Shown here piece after piece: positions 1-8,982 of a stretch of 20,183 nt of DNA. The DNA lies in assembly GCA_000787465.1 (NCBI GenBank), contig JSYX01000626.1, positions 1-20,183 of the forward strand, read 5' to 3'. The notes under the pieces are model-generated. The model saw only the letters and a list, made by a program, of their open reading frames with translations. It had not been told where the DNA came from and did not search any database. Origin of the DNA: Thermomucor indicae-seudaticae. Its lineage: Eukaryota; Mucoromycota; Mucoromycetes; Mucorales; Lichtheimiaceae. Position 1 is the stretch's first letter, and the number at the start of each line of letters is the position of its first letter. A program made the translations under genes and the position numbers.

Positions 1-91
1 CAGACGGAAAAACCCAGTATTTGGTATGTCACACAAATGGTAATAACTCAAACAGCTTTGTTTTACTAAGATGGATAAAAAATACATTCTT

Positions 92-3014
92 TCAAAGAAG
101 ATCAGCAAATGGATCCTTTGTTGCTTGTGATAGTTGTTGTTGTTGTTGTTGTTGCTGATGTGATGGTTGTTGAGGATTAACGGGTGCTGGTGAGGAAGAG
201 CCAAAGAAGTCATTGGTGGCAAACAGGTCTGTCTTCTGCGTTGGTGCTGCAGTAGAAGGTGCATTAAAAAGCTGCAAGATATCATCTACGTTACTTTTCG
301 GTGCCTGTGCACGCGCGCCTGCTGGTGAATTATTGCTTCCAGCAGTGTCTAGAGACAGCAGATCACCCAAGGGGTTACCGCCAAAGCTTCCACCCGTTGG
401 GCTCCGTGGACTTTCTGCTACTGTCGGTGATGATGCAGCGGGCTCATCCCAGTCTAGATCTAAGAGGTTGCCAATGTCGTTATTTTTAATGGCTGCTTGA
501 ATTTGAGGTGGAGGCGCCGTAATGTCTTCTTCGTCTGCTTGGCTATAAAAGGAACGAGAAATAATGTTAAAGACGGTCCGAGCTGGCAACGAGATTTGAC
601 GCTTACTTTGCTATTGTCTTGCTCACGCTGTCTGCGCCGTACTTGCGACCGGCAATAAAGGTCTCCGGTGGTTTGTGATATACAGACGCAAGGGTACCGA
701 TTTGGTACATGAGTTCATCCAGCAGACCAGGTGAAAGACCTGCGTTCTCGCCGGCAATGGGCGGTTTTTCTGACAGCACTACGGCCTGATCTCACAAACA
801 GATGACAATAAGAAAATTGACAAGGTTTAACCTTCGGTACTTAACAAACCTTAGCTGCCTGTGGATCCGTTGACAAGAGACGCCAGTAGACGTATGCTCT
901 GTCACGAATGTCGGCATTGTCACACTCGTTTGTAGCTGTTTGTAACACTCGCTGCACAAGTTCTTGGTTTTCTGCAGGCTTTTTCAAAAATAGTTTCACT
1001 GTTGCTGTAAGGAATTGCAATTGGACCTGGCGAACCATTTATGTAGCGGCATTGTTCAAGATCATCTGACCTAAACTCTAATTCTTACCTGTGCGTTTTC
1101 TTCTTTAAAGTTTTCAACAAACGTATTAATGAGATCATCCGCATTATCAATTCTCTCAGCATATTCGCCAATTATCCATGTCAATGACGCCTTGGCTTCC
1201 GGTTCATCTAGTGCATCCAGATTCTCGCAAAGAGTCGGGATAATGCCTTCATACTTGTGGGGGTATTTACGGAAGATATCCTATACCCAAGGAAACAGTT
1301 AGCAAATGACCGGACACTTAATATGTTGGCAGAAACCCTATACCTTGATGACAACGATGGCTTCCTGGACGACGTAACTGACACCTGTGTTAATCAGGTC
1401 AAGCAGAACATTAATGCAACGCTCTGCTGCCTCCTCGATCTTAATAGCACAACGTCCAATGGCATTGACAGACTTGCGAACAAAATCAACATCCACTTCA
1501 TTCGCATATCTAGCACGTTGTTAATCAGGAAAATCATCCACAAAGACGCAAATACTTACTCTTTGAGCTCACTGAGAAGCTGATCCACATTGCGGTCGTT
1601 GCACAGTCGGATCAGAATTTCGAGCTTCTCCAGTTTGACATAGGGTGGATCGTTGTATCGGCAAAAGAAGACTCTCATTTCGTTGGATAAAATCTCAGGA
1701 CGCTTCTGCAAGATCAGGCTGATATTGCGAAGTGCAATGTATTGTACTTCCGGTGGGCTTGACAGTAGAGTCACTTTTGCAAAGTCCTGTGTGAGTCAGG
1801 TATATTGTAGGAAGCTTCTTAAGACTGAGCAATACCTAATGGTGGAGCCATCTTGCGGCAAAAGCTCTTTATAAGATTTTGGTCCTTGATATATTGCATG
1901 TTAATCAGTAAGACCTATTTGTAAATCTGTTAGCTATGTTGTGTGCACAGAAAATGCTGCCCAGTCCATACCTTGATTGCAGACAATACGACTGCACCAT
2001 TGGCGTGCTGGAGCCTTGGAATCACTCGATCACAGATGCCTTCAGCTTCTTTCGAATCTGAGGGCTTATATTCAGCCAACGCAGTTAGGATCGCGATTTG
2101 ACCCCATCTAGCACAGTCAATATAAGAATGAGTGCTCACTTTCTAACTTTTACATCCCTTTTCACTTACTCCGTGCACTCATTCAAAGCATGCAGAAGCT
2201 TGTTCAATATGGATGTGTTGACGACGAAGACATCTTTGGTAGCCGAAGCCTCGTTAATATCGGACAGAGCAACGACAGCATTGGCGACAACCATCGGGTT
2301 AATATCAGAAACCATCTCCTTGACCATATTGACAAAGTCTTGCTCAACCGTCAATTCCGGGTTCAGTTCGTACAATTTGGCGACACAGATTGCGGCAGTT
2401 TTCCGGACGTACGGGTTCTCGTCCTTAACTTCCATTCGTATCAAACTCGTACTTCTCCAGGAGATCAGATCCTTTTTTACCTTTAAGCATTTCCGTAAAG
2501 GCTCGGTAAGATAATCGATAATTTTGTCGACACGTAAGCAACCCATGGTACGTATAGCAAGTGCTCGTATAAGTGGATTCGGATCGTCCGAGTCCTGAAT
2601 AGGTTCCTTAGCCTCGCATACGCCTAATCACGACGTTCGACGGTCCACGTACTTTAACGAATGTGTTTACAGCTAGAATAACCAATTCCGGTTGGGTCTT
2701 TGCGTAATTCATGAGGTAAAGGTAAACGAGTTTCTTGAGTTCAATATCCTCAGTCTGCATATTCTTGAGCACGTCTGGAAAGAGACCGCTGACATCCTTG
2801 CCGACTGTCATATTGGCGATGACCTTTTTTACAGCATCCTTCCTCACATGACGATATTCGCTGTTGAGCTCGGCCTTTAGCTCGTAATTTTCTCCTGTAA
2901 AGACATTAGCTTAGAAAAAAGGGGCCGAACGCCGAAAAGAAGAAAAAGACAAATTAAGCAGACGAAATTGAGCCAACCTCTCTTATTCGTTGCGAAGAAT
3001 CTCGGACGGCTCAT
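92..3014 (-). CDS. apl2: AP-1-type adaptor complex large subunit beta (beta-adaptin)
   Basis: Large beta subunit of a clathrin adaptor complex; it helps select cargo and recruits clathrin at trans-Golgi/endosomal (AP-1) or plasma (AP-2) membranes. I read 12 exons on the minus strand: 3014-2978, 2894-2653, 2594-2481, 2423-2170, 2107-1972, 1914-1836, 1773-1560, 1509-1344, 1280-1089, 1026-850, 785-607 and 542-92. They join in phase to give 746 aa. The start is an ATG opening a 37-nt first exon ([13 protein letters not shown]), matching the short N-terminus of beta-adaptins. The helical HEAT-like trunk is strongly conserved ([19 protein letters not shown], then [18 protein letters not shown]). 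The hinge carries the clathrin-box-like LLDLD, plus LLSLD, a polyQ run and a C-terminal DPFADLL. The C-terminal ear found in animal beta-adaptins (about 940 aa) is absent, as in many fungal AP-1 beta chains. The AP-1 rather than AP-2 assignment is an inference; the family is certain. Confidence 0.93.
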
Positions 3015-3598
3015 TGCAGGGCGACGAATATACGACTGAGTTGCGGTTCAAATGGGTGGCCCAAAGTTGGCGGTCGATGAGGTCGAAAGACTTGGCGGAC
3101 GGAAAAGTTCTGAACGCGACAACTTTTGGACATCCGCCCCCCGCCAAAAATGGATCTTTGCGCCCACTGGCTTTGTCATTGTTGGGAGGAAAAATGATTT
3201 CTGTCATATGGCTTCGAATGTTCTATAAGCCTAATCAGTGTATGAATTGGTTGACATGCAATATCACCGATTGACGTCCACAGCAGACATGCTTAAGGAC
3301 AACGCTTAAAATCTGATGTGTATACGCAGGATATTACCTACAGGATGTAAGTCGGCGGCAGAACAAAGATTACCTTTCTTGTGTCACAGACCCAAACTAG
3401 GAATCAGCGCGATACCGGTAATTGGCATGACTTTGCTGCACATATAGATAGCACCTTTTTTTTTTTCTTTCCCCTCTCCTGTTCTTTGCTACTCATTTGC
3501 TTGTGACTACAAGGATAAACGTTATAACCTTTGAATAACTCGCATTGAACAAGTCGGATCGGATATGTATTAGGATCTTCCTTCTTATCGCAAAAGCA
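3015..3598. promoter_or_regulatory. Divergent intergenic region between beta-adaptin and the RRM gene
   Basis: This 584-bp stretch separates two divergent start codons, so it should hold both promoters. A pyrimidine tract, including an 11-T run followed by C/T-rich sequence, lies about 100-150 bp before the RRM gene start. Near the beta-adaptin start, the minus strand contains TTTTTGGCGG at 3141-3150, which resembles an E2F-type site; this is motif resemblance only. Open frames exist on both strands around 2983-3274, but they mirror each other and lack family features, so I do not call them genes. No clear TATA box was seen for either gene. Confidence 0.5.
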
Positions 3599-5316
3599 AT
3601 GGGATCATCACACAGGGATCAACACCCAGACAGTCTGCTCGTTCTATCACCTCTAGACGGTTTCGATATTCTGCACTTGTACCGAAGTCATATTGTGGAT
3701 ACCCTTGTTGGCTTTGAAATTCTGGAGTAAGTGTTTCTTTCTATATGACCTTTTCACATGGGGAGGAGGGAAGGTGCACAGACAATTTTCCCAAACGAGC
3801 AATAACAGAAGCCAATTTGTGTACCCGTAATAGGATCAAGGCCAATGCAAGTAAAGTAAACACACAATCATCTGAACATATCGTTGATGGCTACATCCGC
3901 TTCGCAACTGTAACGCAAGGTGGCGTATCTTTCCATCATGCTATAGCGTATGGCAACTCGCCTACTAATTACAATATGACTTTTCCTGTATAGCTGAAAA
4001 GGCATACGCATTGTTCAACCATGCTCAACTTTCTAACCGGCATTGCTTGGAATTCTTATATTACGACATCGCATCGCCCTCTGCCGCTATCGAAATTACT
4101 GCAGTGGTACACTGCTTCTCGTTGAGAGAATGGATTGATGCTGTTTATGATGCCTGTCGACTTTTTGGACCTTTGATCAAATGCAAAAATGCTACATGTA
4201 ATCCAGAAAAAGAAACTCTTGCTGCCAGAGTCCAGTACTTGTCACAAGAAGATGCTGATAAAGCAATGTCGAGTTTGGTACGGGTATAGCCACAGAGTTA
4301 CGTCGTCCATTGAACTAATTAGTTTCCTAAAGAAACAAATACATCTTCATGGCCAGCCTATTGCAATGTATGAACGTTATCCATTTATAGAGTATCTATG
4401 TTACTAATTAACTGCTGGTACATATGCGCATTAATTTCTAGTACCAAACACAAGCAAGCTATGAAAAAGGTATGTACTATTCTATGTCCAAGAAGAAGAA
4501 TCTGTAAAGAAGTTCAACCCCATACTCTGCAATTGACAGATCAAACAATCAGTGCGCCAGCTCAAACCAAGTATGGATCTCTGTAATTTATACATCAAAC
4601 ACCTGAACCCAGCACTTGACAGCACCGGTCTCTTCAACCTTTTCAGTCGATTCGGCCGCATTATCAGTGCTCGGGTCATGGACGATCCGGCAACAGGAAA
4701 ATCAAAATGTTTTGGCTTTGTCAGTTACAGTCATCCGGCAGAAGCAGCAGTTGCCTTGTTAGAGATGGATGGTTACGACAACACCTTGCTTTCAAGTCAT
4801 AATAGAAAACCGCATCGTCATCGCCGCTATATTCTCAGAATTACTTTCCATGAACCTCGAATACCGAGATCAGAAAGCGATCACATAGACCAAATTTCAA
4901 AGTTGTTAGCAGCGTCACCGCAACTGGCCAAACACTTTTCTTTCGACCCACCACAAGCAACTCCATCACAGCAGCCAAACTATTTTGCCTACCCTGTCGT
5001 TTACTACCCTTATTTGCTCTTCAGTAGGCCTTACATGATTCCGTATGGAGTGCCCACTGTGACATACTCTTCCCCACTAGCACCTCATGCGTCCTTCTCG
5101 GCCCCTATAACCGATATCAACGACGGCCGACAGAAGTTAATCAGTGCCATCATCCAAGCAGTATCAACATCCCAAACAGCGAATGCTGAAGAAATAGCCA
5201 ATCACCTCATGACGACTCTAAACCGAAAAGAACGCTGTCTATGCCTCTTCAATCAAGATTACCTCCGGCGCCAAATAAGACAAACCATGAGTCCTAACCC
5301 GAAAGACTGTATATAG
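3599..5316 (+). CDS. RNA-binding protein with three RRM domains and a possible MLLE-like C-terminus
   Basis: Predicted RNA-binding protein, 445 aa, from six exons: 3599-3726, 3834-3919, 3994-4277, 4333-4367, 4442-4469 and 4540-5316. Every junction is GT-AG and phase-consistent. RRM1 (about residues 10-95) and RRM2 (about 100-180) are divergent: the strand-helix pattern is visible but the RNP motifs are weak. RRM3 (about 190-280) is canonical, with RNP2-like LYIKHL and RNP1-like KCFGFVSY. A Pro/Tyr-rich linker follows. The tail (about 375-435) contains EEIANHLMTTLNRKERCLCL, whose spacing and helix pattern resemble the peptide-binding MLLE domain of poly(A)-binding protein. That architecture suggests a PABP-related mRNA factor, which is inference. 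An AATAAA signal lies at 5389-5394. The weakest boundary is the exon 1/exon 2 junction, where AG acceptors at 3808 or 3811 would break the frame. Confidence 0.82.
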
Positions 5317-5683
5317 CATTTTCTCGCTCTCTCTCTTTCTTGCTTTATCTGAGAAAGTGACAAACCGTGGACTAGCAAAAACATTAGCAATAAATAAAAA
5401 GGAGAAGTTGCTTTATGTCGATTACCTGTTCAACTTGATAGCGCTCCACAATTTCCCATAGCCAGTCAACCATTAGTCTATGACACCTTTTTCTAGTCAA
5501 GTCGTCTTCATCCTTATTGTTATTAATGGTCAATTGACCCTGTCTCTCGGTCAAACCCGCATGAGGAGAGTTCTTTTCCTTTTCCATAGGATACAATCAT
5601 TAAGGCGGTCGTTTTCCAGAATATCCAAAGGGTCAAAGTTCGCAAACTGGCCAAGAGTGTTTATATACGCGATTAAACAATAA
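5317..5683. other. Intergenic stretch with unassigned open frames on the minus strand
   Basis: Between the RRM gene stop and the coiled-coil gene stop are 367 bp. They include AATAAATAAA at 5389-5398, the likely poly(A) signal of the RRM gene. On the minus strand, two open pieces read like protein. One encodes FANFDPLDILENDRLND at about 5600-5650. The other encodes RCHRLMVDWLWEIVERYQVE at about 5410-5470. They are in different frames but can be joined in phase by a 44-nt GT-AG intron. They may be extra 3' exons of the neighbouring minus-strand gene, a separate small gene, or chance. Confidence 0.4.
5389..5394 (+). terminator. Poly(A) signal AATAAA for the RRM gene
   Basis: AATAAA lies 73 bp after the RRM gene stop codon and is followed directly by TAAAA. 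This is a plausible cleavage/polyadenylation signal judged on motif and position only. Confidence 0.5.
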
Positions 5684-6875
5684 CTAGGAGAATTTCCAGC
5701 TTGGGTTCTTCAATATACTCTGAACATAATCGTCTGGTTCATATTTCTTATCAAATAGAGGATGTCTTGCCTAAGTATTGAAGTAATCAGCAGTCCTCGC
5801 AGCAATACAGCAGCCAACAACTGCCTCCTTTCCTTACCAACAGTGCCTGTTTCCGCTCAGCGGCTTCTTTCTCTTGTTCCTTACGTTGTCTGTCTATCTG
5901 TTTCATCTCGTCCTCACTTCGCCTTAATGCCTTTCGCTCTTTCAATGTGTCAATCTCCATCCGCGCATATTCTTCGAGTGTTTCTCGCAATTGTTCCTGC
6001 ATTGTTTTCTATTGGGACCAGCATTAAGCAGGCAAGCACGCATGGGAAATAGCAGTGCAACACTACATACAACTTTTTTCTGTAGGTACTCACGATCGAA
6101 TATTGATGCGTCTGCATTGGCGGGTATCATCGTGCGTCCCAGGGTTTTTCCGAGTTGTTTAGCGGCCGTAGCGAGAACCATACGAGAGGCTGCCTCTTGT
6201 GTAGCGTTCAACCCCAACTCCCCCAACTCTGTCAAAGCATTACTACGAGGACGAATTCAATGAGAAGGCCTAGAAAGTAGTATGATAACTACAAAAGCTT
6301 GCCTGTAGGCTGAATTGATTACTTTGCGAATATGCGTTTTGGCTTTGTCAGGTATCGGTTTCCGTTTGAGACTTGTGTTTTGCCTCTGACCTGAGAATCG
6401 AGACGATGTCACTATATACGCATACAGCTAAGGCTTTGAAAATAGTCCATCACCCACTTGCTGTTTGTTCTTCTTGTCTTGGGTCCGGCTCTGAAAGCAA
6501 AGCCCGAGAAGGAGTAATTGAGTGCTGGAGCGATACTCCAGGTGTATTAGATCTGGTTTGTACAAACGGCGACGAGCGACGAGGATGAGACGCTTCGGAT
6601 GCTTGATCCACGTCCAAACGACGAGGATGGGACACTTCGGATACGCGACCCACGTCCGGGCCACGAGGATAGGCTACCTCAGATACTTGACCCACGTCAA
6701 TGTCAGACAGTGCTTGCTGTTCGGAATGTCCAGAGATTTGGGAAGAATGTTCGGACAGTTCTGGTGGTTCAGCAAGATCCAGTAACCGTGAACGTTTCGA
6801 TCTCTGCAGCACTTGGTTTCGTGAAAGGATGGGTAATGATTGTCGCTCCAATTCTTCACGGCGTTTTCCCAACAT
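5684..6875 (-). CDS. Hypothetical coiled-coil protein with a 14-residue tandem repeat
   Basis: I do not recognise the family. Five exons on the minus strand (6875-6458, 6411-6293, 6226-6071, 6008-5838, 5770-5684) join in phase to about 316 aa. The N-terminal third is charged and disordered, and holds three 14-residue repeats (DVGQVSEVAYPRGP-like). A basic stretch follows, then a helical region (GLNATQEAASRMVLATAAKQ). Next is a strong coiled coil rich in E/K/R (about residues 240-285), ending HPLFDKKYEPDDY before the tail. This layout recalls kinetochore or spindle coiled-coil subunits, but nothing specific supports that. The ATG at 6875 is the first in frame; the frame stays open a little upstream, so an earlier exon is possible. 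The C-terminus is uncertain: two downstream open pieces (5384-5683) could be alternative final exons. The gene lies 226 bp downstream of the M16 pseudogene fragment, on the same strand. Confidence 0.55.
6581..6706 (-). repeat. In-frame 42-bp tandem repeat, three copies
   Basis: Three consecutive 42-bp units start with GAGGAT at 6581, 6623 and 6665 (plus-strand view). They diverge from each other by several substitutions, but the 42-bp register is exact. On the minus strand each encodes 14 residues of pattern DVxxxSExxxPRxx. The period is a multiple of three, so copy-number change would keep the coiled-coil gene in frame. Confidence 0.85.
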
Positions 6876-7101
6876 TCTGATCTTCAGTTCTTTGTCCAGA
6901 AATGAGACTTTGCATTGGTAGAAATTCGTCAACCAAACAAACGTACTTCATGAAATTTGGATAAAGAAAACAGAATGAACAGCGTGCCAACTGGGGTAAA
7001 TAGCGTAAAGTGTAAAGGAATCTACAGTAGTAATCAAATACGAGAAAACAGAAAGAAAGGAACGGCGGCTGCGGTAAGTGGCATTTGCTTTTTGGACTCG
7101 A

Positions 7102-8085
7102 TCAGACCTTGAATATGATTGTCTTGTTTGATAACGGTTTGTCGCCATTGTTCGGTCCAACTATCACCACGTTTTTGCCTGAGTGCTGGGCTAGCTCTAC
7201 CATGACGGCTTCCACGTCTTCCTGTTTGGCCTTTAATTCATCTACTAGCAGTTTCCGAAGCACTTCATCGACGGGCATGCCCGCATTGATGTCCTTGCTC
7301 GCCGCCATTTTCAAGTCTTCCATATCAACATGACCATAGTCTAATACAAACCGTGCAGACGTGATGCAAGAGTGCAAGGAATCGATGCTGATGGTAGTAG
7401 TAGCCGTCTGCTCGCGACTTCTTGTTGGTGGCATCTTTTGAGATTGCAAGTGGACCGACAGCTTACGAAAGTTTGGTGACGATGGAATAAGGTAAACATC
7501 AAAAAATTCGATGAGAGATGCTTTGGTAACCGTCTGGAGTTCTGCCACGTCCTTTCCCGCGTCATCAAACTCGTAATAGCCTGAGTCAATATCGCTCCAA
7601 TACGGTATTTCGCACCTTCCTGACCTATATTCTTTAACTTCTCTTGCTTTTCCGTGATCAGTGACGAGATTTGTGCTTGGTACTCGGCTTCGGAAAAATT
7701 GATAATGGTGTCGCGTAGCATCTCTTGAAAGCATTCGATGCGGCTCTCGAGGTAGGCCGTGTCCCGCTCGCTCTGTATAATGAAACGTAGGCCTATCGTC
7801 CCGAGTTGCCTCCGGACACCACTGAAAATGAGGTAGCCAAGTTGTTCTTTGGTCCTCAGCTGGTTGAAGCATGGCTCTTGAGCAATCTGGGCCACTAAGC
7901 TCAGGCGAACTCGTAGTGAGATATCAGTAACGTTACAGACTTGGCAGTAATATTCAATGGCGGAATTGACATTTTCGGGGTCTCGTACTGGCGTCTGGTA
8001 GACATAGCATTCACCTGCTGATGAACGTACGCAAGTCTTCACGTCGGTGAACGGCTCTGGATCCAGTTCGCACCAAGTGCGCCGT
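7102..8085 (-). pseudogene. Truncated, frameshifted insulin-degrading enzyme (M16 peptidase) C-terminal fragment
   Basis: The minus strand encodes the C-terminal part of an insulin-degrading-enzyme/Ste23-type M16 metallopeptidase. Diagnostic segments are YVYQTPVRDPENVNSAIEYY, EPCFNQLRTKEQLGYLIFSG, LRFIIQSERDTAYLESRIE and YWSDIDSGYYEFDDAGKD. Full enzymes are about 1000 aa with the HxxEH zinc site near the N-terminus. Here that region and the first two thirds are missing, so the product could not be catalytic. The homologous frame opens just after a TAA at 8103-8105, and no ATG precedes the conserved part. Near 7605 the frame changes between GAKY and YWSD within a few bases, too close for an intron; one lost base would explain it. 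The distal frame continues to a TGA at 7102-7104. The break coincides with a transposase relic, which suggests rearrangement. A sequencing or assembly error remains possible for the frameshift, but not easily for the truncation. Confidence 0.8.
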
Positions 8086-8088
8086 GTG

Positions 8089-8486
8089 TTCGTGAAGGAA
8101 TATTACAACATGACAGGCTCTTTAAAAGGGCGAAGCAATTGCAGAAGGAAAAGGATAGGCACGGGATCACACAGCTTGAGAATCAATTGGATAGCTGCAA
8201 AACCGCTTCATCAGCAGAGCATCACAATTTTGTTCGCTGCTTTCTGCAAGACTGGCAAGGGTAGTAACAGCCGACAATGTCTCGCACCATGGTGTATCAG
8301 TGTGCAAAACCTGCCATATACTATGGCAGCGAGGTATCAACGCGGCCAGGGACGTCTTTCATCGCGGGCTCTGTCTGGCGCGGTCAGGGACGCCCAAATG
8401 TGTTTCGCCGGCCATCCCAAACTTCTTCTTCTAATATCGCCACTACGAATGCGGTTTCCTCGCAGCCGAGTGCTTCGAGGATTTAG
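8089..8486 (+). mobile_element. Decayed transposase C-terminus, probably Fanzor/TnpB (IS605 OrfB)-like
   Basis: The plus strand carries pieces of a transposase-like protein in two interrupted frames. Frame one gives LQKEKDRHGITQLENQLDSC and HNFVRCFLQDWQ, then stops at TAG TAA (8262-8267). A second frame gives VCKTCHILWQRGINAARDVF (about 8300-8356). This resembles the zinc-ribbon and 'RDxNAARN' end of TnpB/Fanzor nucleases, with the usual Asp replaced by Gly. The first frame then resumes with SVWRGQGRPNVFRRPSQ to a TAG at 8484-8486. Frame swaps and stops show that it is dead. Only one Cys pair of the ribbon is visible. The N-terminal and catalytic core are absent, so the family assignment is a motif-level inference and another Mucoromycota transposase family is possible. 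Confidence 0.5.
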
Positions 8487-8982
8487 ATTTCTACGTTTTG
8501 CGATAAGTGAAGAGATTTAAGCCCGGTTTACACAGTAGTATTGATTGAATGTTTGCGTGAAGCAACTTTTTGCGCTGACTATGACTTGCGTCTGATGTAC
8601 CTCAGCGCAAGCGCCATTTCAACGGCGCATATTTATCTCCTCTTGAATGCAGATTCATCTCTTGGAAAAGCGCGAAATGTTTCTTTCAACAACGTGAACG
8701 CATTGTCAAAGAATTGTACATAGTTTCATCGTACATCCGTCATACTTTCCTTCCGCATGGACCATTAGCTGCTGGCCTTGCTGTCATTTTGATGATTTTA
8801 AAATAACGCTCCATTGATAAGCATTTGCATGTAGATCTCTTATTGGGCGCATTAACTCTACTTTAGCCGTGGTTTACTGCGACACTGAATCTCATCTCGA
8901 GTTGTGCATCGCATCTCCCATCAACGCACAGTTCCAGGCGGACACATACCGGGTTCTTTCCTATTTTGGTTATCCCACCACC
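8487..8982. other. Region between the transposase relic and wc-2, including the wc-2 upstream region
   Basis: About 500 bp without a convincing gene. It starts with a motif (GCCCGGTTTACACAG at 8521-8535) of the kind seen at transposon ends, but no inverted partner was found in the window. A perfect 9-bp inverted repeat (TTGCGCTGA at 8570-8578, TCAGCGCAA at 8602-8610) follows, then a small GCGCC/GGCGC hairpin at 8611-8628. The 3' part should contain the wc-2 promoter and 5' UTR; a TTTTAAAATAA stretch near 8796-8806 is the nearest TATA-like sequence. The wc-2 reading frame stays open upstream of its ATG to about 8869 but contains no earlier ATG there. Confidence 0.4.
8570..8610. repeat. Perfect 9-bp inverted repeat with a 23-nt loop
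   Basis: TTGCGCTGA at 8570-8578 is the reverse complement of TCAGCGCAA at 8602-8610. It is adjacent to the transposase relic and may be part of a non-autonomous element or its debris. A chance origin cannot be excluded. Confidence 0.5.

Noticed and set aside
3141..3150. E2F-like TTTTTGGCGG upstream of beta-adaptin
   Set aside because: A single short match in a GC-rich patch with no supporting second site or functional reason; mentioned only within the intergenic entry.
2983..3274. Overlapping open frames on both strands in the beta-adaptin/RRM intergenic region
   Set aside because: They mirror each other, have no family motifs, and the minus frame overlaps the real first exon of beta-adaptin in another frame.
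8047..8520. A 157-codon plus-strand frame read as an intact gene
   Set aside because: Most of its residues are out of frame with the transposase-like pieces, and its start overlaps the IDE fragment antisense; the region is better explained as a frame-broken relic.
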